26,043 bases of DNA, taken from NCBI GenBank assembly GCA_028723145.1, contig JAQYFM010000047.1, positions 1 through 26,043 on the forward strand, in the 5' to 3' direction. The DNA is from Spirochaetales bacterium (GTDB lineage Bacteria; Spirochaetota; Spirochaetia; Sphaerochaetales; Sphaerochaetaceae). This document shows positions 14,860 through 23,258 of this stretch, piece after piece; the stretch's first letter is position 1; every line of letters starts with the position of its first letter. The position numbers were made by a program, and so were the translations under genes. The notes beneath the pieces were generated by a model, which searched no databases, was not told where the DNA came from, and saw nothing but the letters and a program-made list of their open reading frames with translations.

Positions 14860-15780
14860 GTGTCATCTGTAGCAGTATTTTTTCAGCATCTAACTAATGG
14901 TCTTACACTTGGTGGTATCTACGCATTAATTGCTCTTGGATATACAATGGTGTACGGTATTTTGAAATTCATCAACTTTGCCCATGGCGATATTTTAATG
15001 GTTGGCGCTTACATGGGTATGTTCGCTTTTGACTTTTTAAGAGGTGATGCTCCACTAGGAGCTTGGACCTTTATCGCCTTTTTACTTGCAATGATGTTCT
15101 CTGCAGTATTTTGTGCAGTACTTGGAATGTTCATTGAAAAGGTTGCTTATAAGCCACTGAGAAGGGCAGCAAGGCTTGCACCACTACTTTCAGCTATTGG
15201 TGTTTCATTTATCCTTTCAAATGGAGCTGCATGGATGTGGGGTACCCAATCTAGAAAGCTAAACTATCCTTTTGATAATACTCCAATTACCTTTTTAGGT
15301 ATTTCTATTACACCACACCAGATTCTTGTATTAGTTGTATCTGTTGTAATGATGGTTGCACTTTCCTTCTTTGTTGGAAAATCAAAGATGGGTAAGGCAA
15401 TGAGAGCTACTGCTCTTGACCAAGATACTGCTCAGCTGATGGGTATTAATGTTAACGTAGTTATTTCACTTACATTCGCAATTGGATCTGCACTTGCTGC
15501 TGTAGGTGGTATGCTTATTGCTCTTGACTATAAGTGCTATCCAACACTTGGAACAATGACAGGCTTAAAGGCTTTCGTTGCTGCAGTAGTTGGTGGTATT
15601 GGTAACATCTCAGGTGCAATGCTTGGTGGTATCTTACTTGGTTTAGTAGAGACCTTCGGTGTTGCTGTATTAGGAATTCCACAGGGGTATAAAGATACTA
15701 TAGCATTTGTAATTCTTATTATTATTCTTTTACTTAAACCAGAAGGAATTCTTGGTAAGGTAGAAAAGGAGAAGGTATGA
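14860..15780 (+). CDS. livH: Branched-chain amino acid ABC transporter, permease LivH
   Basis: LivH is one of the two membrane subunits of the LIV importer. The 306 residues contain about eight hydrophobic segments and the family block LGYTMVYGILKFINFAHGD near the N-terminus. The region RATALDQDTAQLMGIN is the cytoplasmic loop expected to contact the ATPases. The start is GTG at 14860, preceded by AAGGAG with 6 bases between; no better ATG is nearby. It overlaps livM by four bases (ATGA), so translation is coupled. Confidence 0.95.
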   Translation: MSSVAVFFQHLTNGLTLGGIYALIALGYTMVYGILKFINFAHGDILMVGAYMGMFAFDFLRGDAPLGAWTFIAFLLAMMFSAVFCAVLGMFIEKVAYKPLRRAARLAPLLSAIGVSFILSNGAAWMWGTQSRKLNYPFDNTPITFLGISITPHQILVLVVSVVMMVALSFFVGKSKMGKAMRATALDQDTAQLMGINVNVVISLTFAIGSALAAVGGMLIALDYKCYPTLGTMTGLKAFVAAVVGGIGNISGAMLGGILLGLVETFGVAVLGIPQGYKDTIAFVILIIILLLKPEGILGKVEKEKV

Positions 15781-16700
15781 GTTTCTTTCAGATCATATTA
15801 ATTTATACATGTATCTATGCTCTTATGGCTATTGGACAGAACCTCATCACCGGTTATGGTGGTATGCTTTCTCTCTGTCAAGCAGGATTCTTTGCTATTG
15901 GAAGCTATGCAACAGCTATTTTAACAACAACATATGGCTGGAACTTCTGGATGACACTTCCAGTTGCTGCATTGATTTCAGCACTTTGTGGATTTGTTAT
16001 TGGTATGCCAACCCTCAGACTTAAGGGTGACTACCTTGCAATCGCAACCCTTGGTTTTGGTGAAATAGTTAGAAACGTAATCAATAACTGGGATAGCTTA
16101 ACAAAGGGACCTATGGGAATACAGAAAATTCCTCAAGCTGCAATCTTTGGTTTTAAGTTTAACCCATATAAAAAGACTGCATTTTTAATAATGTTAATTG
16201 TTATTGTTACTATTTGTTACTTTCTATTTAAGCGTTTAGCACGCTCAAGAATGGGAAGAGCTCTTGCTGCTGTAAGAGAAGATGAAATTGCTGCAGCTTC
16301 AATGGGTATTAATACAACTAAATATAAGGTTTCTGCATTTATCTTAGGTGCAAGTGTTGCAGGTATTGCAGGATCCTTCCAGGCTGTATATATCCTTTCT
16401 GTAACTCCTGGTTCATACACCTTCATGGTATCAATTATGGTACTTTGTATGGTTGTTCTTGGTGGTATGGGTAACTTCTTAGCTTGTATTTTAGGTGCAT
16501 TTATTATCCAGTTTATTTCATATTTCCCACAGCTTACTGGTTTAACTAACGTTATTCCTGCTCAAGCAAAACAAATTATCTTTGGTCTTATCTTAGTTGT
16601 AATGATGATTTGGAGACCACAGGGAATCATGGGTAGAGAAAAGTTTAATTACAGTGGAGAGAAACGTAAGAAGGGGGCAAAAGATGCTACTAGAAACTGA
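15777..16700 (+). CDS. livM: Branched-chain amino acid ABC transporter, permease LivM
   Basis: LivM is the second membrane subunit of the importer and pairs with LivH. It has 307 residues and many hydrophobic segments, with the family sequences NLITGYGGMLSLCQAGFFAI near the start and RLKGDYLAIATLGFGEI. The block AVREDEIAAASMGIN is the ATPase-contacting loop. This is a short LivM without the extra N-terminal region of the E. coli protein. Its start overlaps the livH stop, and its end overlaps the livG start by 17 bases. Confidence 0.95.
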   Translation: MSFFQIILIYTCIYALMAIGQNLITGYGGMLSLCQAGFFAIGSYATAILTTTYGWNFWMTLPVAALISALCGFVIGMPTLRLKGDYLAIATLGFGEIVRNVINNWDSLTKGPMGIQKIPQAAIFGFKFNPYKKTAFLIMLIVIVTICYFLFKRLARSRMGRALAAVREDEIAAASMGINTTKYKVSAFILGASVAGIAGSFQAVYILSVTPGSYTFMVSIMVLCMVVLGGMGNFLACILGAFIIQFISYFPQLTGLTNVIPAQAKQIIFGLILVVMMIWRPQGIMGREKFNYSGEKRKKGAKDATRN

Positions 16701-17460
16701 AAAGCTTTCAAGAGTATATGGCGGTGTCGTTGCCGTTAATGAAGTTGATTTCCATGTTCAAGAAGGCCTTATTACAGGTCTTATTGGACCAAATGGTGCT
16801 GGTAAAACAACACTATTTAATAACATGACAGGTCTAGATACACCAACCAAGGGTAGAGTTATCTTTGAAGGTAAAGATATTACAGGAAAGAAGGCTAATG
16901 AAATTTGCCGTTTAGGTATTGCTAGAACATTCCAAAACATTCGCCTTTTTAAGGATATGAGTGTTGTTGAGAATGTTATGATTGGCAGACACTTTAAGGT
17001 TGGCACAAAGGATAAGGGTCGTTTTGCTCAAGCAATTAAGAGCTACTTTGTTATGAAGAAAGAAGAAAAAGAGATTTATAATAAGGCTCTTGAATACCTT
17101 GATTTCTTTGGTTTAGTAGACTTTAGAAATGATGATGCAAAATCTCTTCCATATGGACACCAAAGAGAGCTTGAGATCGCAAGAGCTATGGCAACAGAGC
17201 CAAAACTCCTTTTCTTGGATGAGCCTGCTGCTGGTATGAACCCTCAAGAAACAGAGCACTTAATGGAGATGATTTCTCGTATTAGATCTCTAGGAGTAAG
17301 TGTTGTTTTAATTGAACACGATATGAAGCTTGTCATGAATATCTGTGACGAAATTACAGTTCTAAACTTCGGTAATAAGATTGCATCAGGTACTCCAAAT
17401 GCAATTAAACATGACCCTGTTGTTATTGAAGCATATCTTGGTTCAGAGGAGGATGATTAA
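16684..17460 (+). CDS. livG: Branched-chain amino acid ABC transporter, ATPase LivG
   Basis: LivG is one of two ATPases powering the LIV importer. The Walker A motif GPNGAGKT lies at 35-42, the signature is LPYGHQ at 155-160 (a usual LivG variation of LSGGQ), and Walker B LLFLDEP at 175-181. The 258 residues fit the family. I chose the ATG at 16684, preceded by AGGGGG; an in-frame GTG at 16654 would add ten residues unlike the family start. Its stop shares one base with the livF start. Confidence 0.95.
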   Translation: MLLETEKLSRVYGGVVAVNEVDFHVQEGLITGLIGPNGAGKTTLFNNMTGLDTPTKGRVIFEGKDITGKKANEICRLGIARTFQNIRLFKDMSVVENVMIGRHFKVGTKDKGRFAQAIKSYFVMKKEEKEIYNKALEYLDFFGLVDFRNDDAKSLPYGHQRELEIARAMATEPKLLFLDEPAAGMNPQETEHLMEMISRIRSLGVSVVLIEHDMKLVMNICDEITVLNFGNKIASGTPNAIKHDPVVIEAYLGSEEDD

Positions 17461-18191
17461 TGTCTGAGCTGCTTACAATTGAAAATATTGATGTTTGTTA
17501 CGGCAATATTAAAGCTTTATCTAATGTTTCAATGCACGTCGACCAAGGTGATATCGTTTGTTTAATTGGTGCCAACGGTGCTGGTAAATCAACCCTATTA
17601 AAATCTATTGTTGGTCTTGAAGGGCTTACAAATGGACAAATCTCATATGATGGTGAAGTTATTTGCCAAGCTAAAAAAGTAAAGCATACAACTGACCAAA
17701 TTGCAAAGATGGGTATTGCCCTTGTTCCTGAAGGAAGAAGAGTCTTTGCTGATATGACAGTTGAAGAGAACTTGGATATGGGTGCTTTCATGGTAAAAGA
17801 CCAAACTTTAGTCGCCAAAAAGAAGGAAGAGATGTATGATTTCTTCCCAATTCTTGGAGCTAGAAGAAAGCAAAAGACAAGAAGCTTATCTGGTGGTGAA
17901 CAACAGATGATGGCTATTGCTAGAGCTTTGATGTCTTCTCCTCGAATGATTTTGCTTGATGAACCAGGACTTGGACTTGCTCCATTAATCATTCAAGATA
18001 TCTTTGCTAAAATTGCTTTGATTAATGAGCAAGATAAGGTTACTATCTTCCTTGTTGAACAGAACGCTAGAATGGCTCTTAAGGCATCAAATAAGGGTTA
18101 TGTAATGGAAAATGGTAGAATTGTATTGGCTGATGAAGCAGCTAAGCTATTAACAAATGAAAAGGTTAAGGCTGCATATCTAGGTGAGTGA
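17460..18191 (+). CDS. livF: Branched-chain amino acid ABC transporter, ATPase LivF
   Basis: LivF is the second ATPase and works as a partner of LivG. It has 243 residues, with Walker A GANGAGKS at 37-44, signature LSGGEQQ from 143, Walker B MILLDEP around 163-169, and a family-typical VPEGRRVF segment. The ATG overlaps the livG stop (TAATG) and has a strong GGAGG upstream. It completes a full five-gene LIV system. A hairpin follows before the CBS-ACT gene. Confidence 0.95.
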   Translation: MSELLTIENIDVCYGNIKALSNVSMHVDQGDIVCLIGANGAGKSTLLKSIVGLEGLTNGQISYDGEVICQAKKVKHTTDQIAKMGIALVPEGRRVFADMTVEENLDMGAFMVKDQTLVAKKKEEMYDFFPILGARRKQKTRSLSGGEQQMMAIARALMSSPRMILLDEPGLGLAPLIIQDIFAKIALINEQDKVTIFLVEQNARMALKASNKGYVMENGRIVLADEAAKLLTNEKVKAAYLGE

Positions 18192-18194
18192 TTT

Positions 18195-18233
18195 TGCTTT
18201 TATCTTTTTTTATAGTATTGTAAGATAAAAGCA
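18195..18233. other. 12-bp inverted repeat between livF and the CBS-ACT gene
   Basis: TGCTTTTATCTT (18195-18206) and AAGATAAAAGCA (18222-18233) are perfect complements with a 15-base loop. No T-run follows the stem on the plus strand, so it is not a standard terminator. It may be an RNA processing or stability element, or a protein site. The stem sits directly before GGAGG of the next gene. Confidence 0.6.
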
Positions 18234-18248
18234 TACTGGAGGGCAAAA

Positions 18249-18893
18249 ATGATTATTGAAAGAAGAATGACTAAAAACCCGGTGACTATTTATCCTGAGG
18301 CAAGTGTTGTAGAAGCATCTGATTTAATGAAGAAAGAAAAGGTTCATCGTTTACCTGTACTTGATAAAGATAAGAACCTAGTTGGTGTTATTAGTGAAAA
18401 AGATATTTTATTTGCTACACCATCTCCTGCATCTTCTCTTTCTATTCATGAGATGGCATATCTTCTTTCTAAGCTCACTGTAAAAAAGATTATGTCAAAG
18501 AATCCTGTTACAATTTCAAAGGACACTCCTGTTGAAGAAGCTGCTCGATTAATGGTTGACCAGGATTTATCATGTTTACCTGTAGTAGAAGACGGTAAGC
18601 TAATTGGTATTGTTTCAAAAAGTGATATGTTCAAGATTCTTTTAGAGCTCTTTGGTGCACGTCATTTTGGTGTTCGCTTATCATTCTTAGTTGATGATAA
18701 ACCTGGTACAATTGCTCTTGTAAGCCGTGCTATTTCTGATGCAGGTTATGATATCATCTCGTTTGGTACTTTTATGGGTACCGATCCAAGTAATGCGATT
18801 TGTACTATTAAGGTACAGGGATGTACAAAGGAAGAATTGACTACGTTGCTCTCTCCTCTTGTAAAAGAAATCCTGGATATCAGGGAAGCATGA
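18249..18893 (+). CDS. CBS-CBS-ACT domain protein (AcuB-like)
   Basis: This 214-residue cytoplasmic protein has two CBS domains (about 6-55 and 78-135), each starting with an MxKNPVTI-type strand, then an ACT domain (about 143-214, starting GVRLSFLVDDKPGTIALV). CBS pairs bind adenine nucleotides and ACT domains often bind amino acids, so it is likely a small-molecule sensor. Its place straight after livF suggests it responds to branched-chain amino acids or to energy state and affects transport or metabolism; that is inference. No catalytic or DNA-binding domain is visible. GGAGG precedes the ATG. Its stop overlaps an ATG (ATGA) of the following gene. Confidence 0.88.
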   Translation: MIIERRMTKNPVTIYPEASVVEASDLMKKEKVHRLPVLDKDKNLVGVISEKDILFATPSPASSLSIHEMAYLLSKLTVKKIMSKNPVTISKDTPVEEAARLMVDQDLSCLPVVEDGKLIGIVSKSDMFKILLELFGARHFGVRLSFLVDDKPGTIALVSRAISDAGYDIISFGTFMGTDPSNAICTIKVQGCTKEELTTLLSPLVKEILDIREA

Positions 18894-18895
18894 TA

Positions 18896-20791
18896 ATGAG
18901 TAAGAAAGATAAAAAAAGAGCGGCCCAAGTGAGTCGCTCTTTTCTAACTGAAGATGAAAATATTGGTGACTCACCATTTAAGAATGTCGTATTAAAAGAG
19001 AAGAAAGAGGAAGAGGTTAAGAAGCCTAAGCCTGCTTCAAGTGGGAAAAAGCCTTCTCAGATTGTCCAAGGCTATGATCCATCTGCTTCATTTAAGGATA
19101 TTCTTTATAATTGGGAGCATACCGGCAATCCATATGCACTTCCTTCAAAAGGTAAAAAGGAAGAAATAAAAGCAAAGCAAACCTCCTTTGCTGATATTTT
19201 TTCGCAGTGGGAAAATCAAAAAAATCCTAAACAAAAAAGTAAAAACAATGAGGTTAAGAGAGTTTCACCTGAGTATAAACCAACTAAGGATTTCGGCTCT
19301 CTTTTAGATCAATTTGAAGGAAATGTCGTTAAACCTCAAAATAATAAGCCTTTGGTAAAGGCTCCTATAAAGGAAATTCAAAAGCCAACTTTCTTTAAGG
19401 AAAAGGAAGAAGACGATGAGCGTCCAAGTCCTGTTGCATGGTCTGTCTTTGGAGATAATAAGCCAATTAAGAGAGAAGAAAAGAAGGAAGAAGTAAAGGA
19501 AAAGATTGAAGATAAAAAAGTAAACAGAGTTTCACCGAAATATACTCCAACTCAAGACTTTGGTTCTCTTTTATCTTCTTTTGAAAAGGGTGAAAGGGGA
19601 GAAGTTAAGAATCAAAAGAAGGTTGAAAAACCTAAAAAAGAGGAAATAATTCCTCAAAAGCCTACCTTCTTTAAGGAAAAGGAAGAGGACGATGAGCGTC
19701 CTAGCTCTGTTGCTTGGTCTGTTTTTGGCGATAATAAACCAATAAAGAGAGAAGAAAAAAAGATAGATAAAGTAGTAGAAACTAAGGAGAAAGTAGAGGT
19801 TAAACGAGTTTCACCTGAGTATAAGCCAACAAAAGATTTTGGCTTTCTTTTGTCTTCTTTTGAAGAAAAGAATATTCCTAAAACTAATTCTACTGAAACT
19901 GTTAAGGAGGAGGAAAGTCTTCCAAAGACAACTTTCTTTAAAGAAAAAGAAGAGGATGATGAACGTCCGAGCTCTGTTGCCTGGTCTGTTTTTGGAGATA
20001 ATAAACCTATAAAGAGGGAAAAAAATAGGGAAGAAGAAGCAGTAGTAGAAAAAGAAGTAGAGCAAAGTGAGAAAGTAGAGGTTAAACGAGTTTCTCCTGA
20101 GTATAAGCCAACAAAGGACTTTGGTTCTCTTTTGTCTTCTTTTGAAGAAAAGATTATTCCTAAAACTAGTATTACTGAGCCCCTTAAGGAAGAAGAAATT
20201 ACTCCTAAAACAACCTTCTTTAAGGAGAAAGAAGAGGATGATGAACGTCCAAGTTCTGTTGCCTGGTCTGTTTTTGGCGATAATAAACCTATAAAGAGAG
20301 AAGAAAAGAAGGAAGAGGTTATTGAGGAAATAGCTACACCTAAACCTGAAATTCCTGTAATTAAAAAGGTTCCTGTTAAAAAATCTAAGTTATTTAATGA
20401 GAGTGTTGATAAAATCCATCAAAAGAGTTTTGAAGACATTTTAAAGGAAAAAGGGGAGCTAAAGGCAAAGGTTAGGGAAAAGACTTTAAGCGAGTTACGT
20501 GTTATGCTTCCTCTTTCTACACTTGATTTACATGGCTTAACTTATAGTGAAGCTGAGAGTGAAATAAATAAATTCTTAGATGAGGCAATTGAATCCAACA
20601 TTCAAAAGGTTGCAATTATTCATGGTAAGGGCTTGCACTCACAAGATGGTGTTGGGGTATTAAAAGACCTAGTGTATAAAATAATAAATGATAAAGGAAT
20701 TGCTCGTGATATTACAGTTCCTAAACCTCAATATGGAGGCAGTGGTGCTGTTTGGATTATTTTAAAGAAGGAAGAAAAAGAGATGTCTTGA
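18896..20791 (+). CDS. Smr-domain protein with a long repeat-rich N-terminal region
   Basis: The last 90 or so residues form an Smr domain, a fold found in nucleases and in proteins acting on DNA or stalled ribosomes. It has LDLHG at about 543-547, HGKG at about 576-579 and a GGSGAVWII segment near the end. The preceding 530 residues are charged, low-complexity and probably disordered. They contain four copies of a roughly 92-residue unit and several short copies of an F-x-x-[IL]-L-x-x-[FW]-E motif. The start is the ATG at 18896 (MSKKDKKRAAQ), after AGGGA; an ATG two codons earlier overlaps the CBS-ACT stop and is also possible. At 631 residues it is far longer than usual Smr proteins. Function is unknown; the repeats suggest many weak binding sites for a partner. 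Confidence 0.85.
   Translation: MSKKDKKRAAQVSRSFLTEDENIGDSPFKNVVLKEKKEEEVKKPKPASSGKKPSQIVQGYDPSASFKDILYNWEHTGNPYALPSKGKKEEIKAKQTSFADIFSQWENQKNPKQKSKNNEVKRVSPEYKPTKDFGSLLDQFEGNVVKPQNNKPLVKAPIKEIQKPTFFKEKEEDDERPSPVAWSVFGDNKPIKREEKKEEVKEKIEDKKVNRVSPKYTPTQDFGSLLSSFEKGERGEVKNQKKVEKPKKEEIIPQKPTFFKEKEEDDERPSSVAWSVFGDNKPIKREEKKIDKVVETKEKVEVKRVSPEYKPTKDFGFLLSSFEEKNIPKTNSTETVKEEESLPKTTFFKEKEEDDERPSSVAWSVFGDNKPIKREKNREEEAVVEKEVEQSEKVEVKRVSPEYKPTKDFGSLLSSFEEKIIPKTSITEPLKEEEITPKTTFFKEKEEDDERPSSVAWSVFGDNKPIKREEKKEEVIEEIATPKPEIPVIKKVPVKKSKLFNESVDKIHQKSFEDILKEKGELKAKVREKTLSELRVMLPLSTLDLHGLTYSEAESEINKFLDEAIESNIQKVAIIHGKGLHSQDGVGVLKDLVYKIINDKGIARDITVPKPQYGGSGAVWIILKKEEKEMS
19250..20310 (+). repeat. Four in-frame coding repeats in the Smr-domain gene
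   Basis: Units of about 266-283 bases repeat four times. Each encodes a RVSPxYxPTxDFGxLLxxFE block, a variable charged linker, then PTFFKEKEEDDERP and VAWSVFGDNKPIKRE. The last two segments are almost invariant, while the linkers differ in sequence and length. This points to duplication followed by selection on the two blocks. Confidence 0.9.
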
Positions 20792-20808
20792 GGCATCTCT
20801 TTTGTTCT
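20776..20808 (+). terminator. Terminator overlapping the Smr gene stop codon
   Basis: AAAAGAGATG (20776-20785) pairs perfectly with CATCTCTTTT (20794-20803), followed by GTTCT. The TGA stop (20789-20791) lies in the 8-base loop, so the stem begins inside the coding sequence. Confidence 0.75.
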
Positions 20809-20945
20809 ATTGAGAAGAATATTTGTAATATTAATTAACTAAAAAAGGAAATTTCTTCAAAAAAAAATAAGAAATTACAATTGTTTAAAAACTAAACTTA
20901 GCCGATGATTATTTATAGAAAGCCATTAAAGGAGGCAATTTTTCT

Positions 20946-22241
20946 ATGAAAAAAGCATTGGTTTTATTACTTTGTTTGGTCATGACACTTACATCTGTAT
21001 TTGCTCAGGGTGCAAGTGAAGTTGATTCAAATCAACCTATTACTCTTGAGTTCTGGACACATGAGGACGCAGCTAGACAGGCTCTTGAAGACAGATATAT
21101 TAAAGAGTTCTGCGAACTTCATCCAAATGTAACTGTTAATGTTACAAGACAGAGTGCTGAAAAACTCAGAGAGCTCGTACAGACAGCTTTCGCATCAGGT
21201 GAAGGTCCTTCATTCTTCAACCTTCCAATTGAAAATGAATTCCAGTACATTGAAGCAGGTAGAGTAGCTCCAGCTGATTACAAGACACTCGGCTTTAAGG
21301 ATGCAAAAGATCTTCTTGCTAACTATGAAGATGGTATGATTGATGCTGTATACTATGATGGCGATGTTTATGGTCTTCCTCTCGAGTTAACAAACTGGTC
21401 AATTTTCTTAAATAAGAAAGTATTTAAAGATGCTGGTTTAGATCCTGAAAAAGATTTCCCAAAGACATGGGAAGACATGGTTAAAGTTAGTAGCAAGATC
21501 GTATTAAGAGATGGTGACATCATTAAGAGAAGAGGTTTTGACTTCAGATATTCTTATGAACTTACATACTTTGTTCCAATGGTAGAACAGCTTGGTGGTT
21601 CACTTTCAGAGAAAGACGGTTGTGTTAACAAAGATGCATGGGTAAAGGCTCTTACATTTATGCAGAATTGGGGACCTCAGGGTGAGAACCTTGGTAATCC
21701 TACATTAACAGCTGCTAGAAAGCTCTTTAATAAGGACAATGGTGATATCGCTATGTGTAATACAGGTCTCTACCAGGAAGCAAGAATTCTTTCTGATAAC
21801 CCATCATTCTACAATAGTGGTGAGTGGATGGTAGTACCATATCCAGTATTTGAAGATGCTGTTAAAGACGTTGCAGGTTGCTACTATGGTCACTTCTACA
21901 TGGTTAATGCTGATAAGTCTAAGGCTGAACAGCAGATGGCATGGGAACTCATTAAGTACTTCCTCTTAACAGAAGGTCATGCTGAAGAATATCTTACACA
22001 GGTAGGATTAATCCAGCCTACAAAGGCTCTCATGGAAGGTGAGACATACGCTTCAATGCCATATTCAGAAGTATTCAAGAATGACTTCGCAAGATCTCAC
22101 ATTGTATACCATGGCAAGGGTGCTTCAGAAATCCAGAGTGCTATCAACAGCGCAATCAAGCAGGTTATGCTCCAGGGTGCAGATCCTTCTAGCGCATATG
22201 ATGCTCTCCAGAAGAACGTAATGGAAATCCTCGCTGACTAA
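20946..22241 (+). CDS. Carbohydrate ABC transporter, solute-binding protein
   Basis: This is a family 1 extracellular solute-binding protein of 431 residues. It has a signal peptide of about 20 residues ending TSVFA and a mature start QGASEVD. The first strand reads ITLEFWTHEDA, followed by EFCELHPNVTVNV, as in UgpB/MalE-like proteins. The fold binds sugars or glycerol-phosphate derivatives; the exact ligand cannot be told. AAAGGAGG lies 10 bases before the ATG. Gln codons are almost all CAG, suggesting high expression. It is followed by a strong hairpin and two matching permease genes. Confidence 0.9.
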   Translation: MKKALVLLLCLVMTLTSVFAQGASEVDSNQPITLEFWTHEDAARQALEDRYIKEFCELHPNVTVNVTRQSAEKLRELVQTAFASGEGPSFFNLPIENEFQYIEAGRVAPADYKTLGFKDAKDLLANYEDGMIDAVYYDGDVYGLPLELTNWSIFLNKKVFKDAGLDPEKDFPKTWEDMVKVSSKIVLRDGDIIKRRGFDFRYSYELTYFVPMVEQLGGSLSEKDGCVNKDAWVKALTFMQNWGPQGENLGNPTLTAARKLFNKDNGDIAMCNTGLYQEARILSDNPSFYNSGEWMVVPYPVFEDAVKDVAGCYYGHFYMVNADKSKAEQQMAWELIKYFLLTEGHAEEYLTQVGLIQPTKALMEGETYASMPYSEVFKNDFARSHIVYHGKGASEIQSAINSAIKQVMLQGADPSSAYDALQKNVMEILAD

Positions 22242-22261
22242 TATTGAGGTTTTATGAAATA

Positions 22262-22303
22262 GTGGGTCGGTTATCACTATGATCTCCCGGCCCACAACTT
22301 TTT
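22262..22303 (+). terminator. Hairpin between the binding protein and its permeases
   Basis: GTGGGTCGG (22262-22270) pairs with CCGGCCCAC (22287-22295) through nine pairs, one of them a wobble, followed by AACTTTTT. As in the liv operon, it lies inside the operon and probably lets only part of transcription pass to the permease genes. Confidence 0.72.
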
Positions 22304-22317
22304 AAAGAGGATGAAAA

Positions 22318-23244
22318 ATGAAGAATGCAAAAAAATTTAGCATAGAGAAGCAGCAAGCAAGATGGGGTTTTGCATTTACTATCCCATGTTTAATCTTCTT
22401 TGCTGTATTCAGTTTCTATCCAATTATTAGTGCGTTTATTACAAGCTTAACAAACCGTGATGCAATTAAACGTACTTGGGACTTTATCGGATTCGATAAC
22501 TATATTTATCTTTTTACACAATCTAATGGGGGATTCTCTCTACTAAATTCCCTTAAGGCAACAGGTATCTTTACAATTGGAACTTTTATTCCAATGGTAG
22601 TAGTATCATTAGTACTTGCCGTTATGATTATGCAACTTCGCAAGCCAGGTCAGTCTAAGATGTTTGAGCTTGCTTACTATACACCAGCGGTACTTTCAAG
22701 CGTAGTAGCTGCTACAATTTGGATGATATTATTCCAGCCTACAGGTCTCTTTAACCAATTATCTAACTTTGTAATGCGCACCTCTGGAAAGGATTTCCAA
22801 TGGCTCACAAATGATAATATGCTTAGAGCATCAACAATAATCGTATACTTCTGGAAATACATAGGATATTTCACAATCCTATTTATAACAGGTCTTGCTT
22901 CAATTCCTCCTACAATTTATGAAGCAGCAATTGTAGATGGTTCTTCACGCTGGCATACTTTCTGGAAAATAACACTTCCACTCTTAAAGCCAACTATTAT
23001 GCTCGTATCAATTATGGCAATGCTCCAGTGCTTAAAGACCTTCAGTACTCAGTACATGTTTGTTCAAGGTGGAACAGCAAGAGAGCCAATCGATGTTATT
23101 ACAATGAACATTTATTACACTGGTGTTGTTAATAGAAGACTTGGCAGGTCAAGTGCAATGTCTATTATCTTGTTTGTTATCATGCTTTTCTTTACCTTCT
23201 TACAGTTTAAGACCCAGAAGGGTGATGAAGATGTTGAATATTGA
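22318..23244 (+). CDS. Carbohydrate ABC transporter, permease 1 (UgpA/MalF type)
   Basis: This is the first membrane subunit of the sugar importer. It has 308 residues and six expected membrane segments. The cytoplasmic EAA loop reads EAAIVDGSSRWHTFWKITLP (about 201-220) and would dock to the ATPase. AGAGG precedes the ATG. It belongs to the binding-protein operon and is followed after 14 bases by the second permease. It lacks the long extra periplasmic region of MalF, as is normal for UgpA-type subunits. Confidence 0.92.
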   Translation: MKNAKKFSIEKQQARWGFAFTIPCLIFFAVFSFYPIISAFITSLTNRDAIKRTWDFIGFDNYIYLFTQSNGGFSLLNSLKATGIFTIGTFIPMVVVSLVLAVMIMQLRKPGQSKMFELAYYTPAVLSSVVAATIWMILFQPTGLFNQLSNFVMRTSGKDFQWLTNDNMLRASTIIVYFWKYIGYFTILFITGLASIPPTIYEAAIVDGSSRWHTFWKITLPLLKPTIMLVSIMAMLQCLKTFSTQYMFVQGGTAREPIDVITMNIYYTGVVNRRLGRSSAMSIILFVIMLFFTFLQFKTQKGDEDVEY

Positions 23245-23258
23245 TTGGAGGAGTATAA

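Noticed and set aside
20850..20876. Regulatory hairpin AATTTCTT/AAGAAATT before the sugar-binding protein gene
   Set aside because: The stem is only 8 A/T-rich pairs in a very AT-rich gap and has no supporting context.
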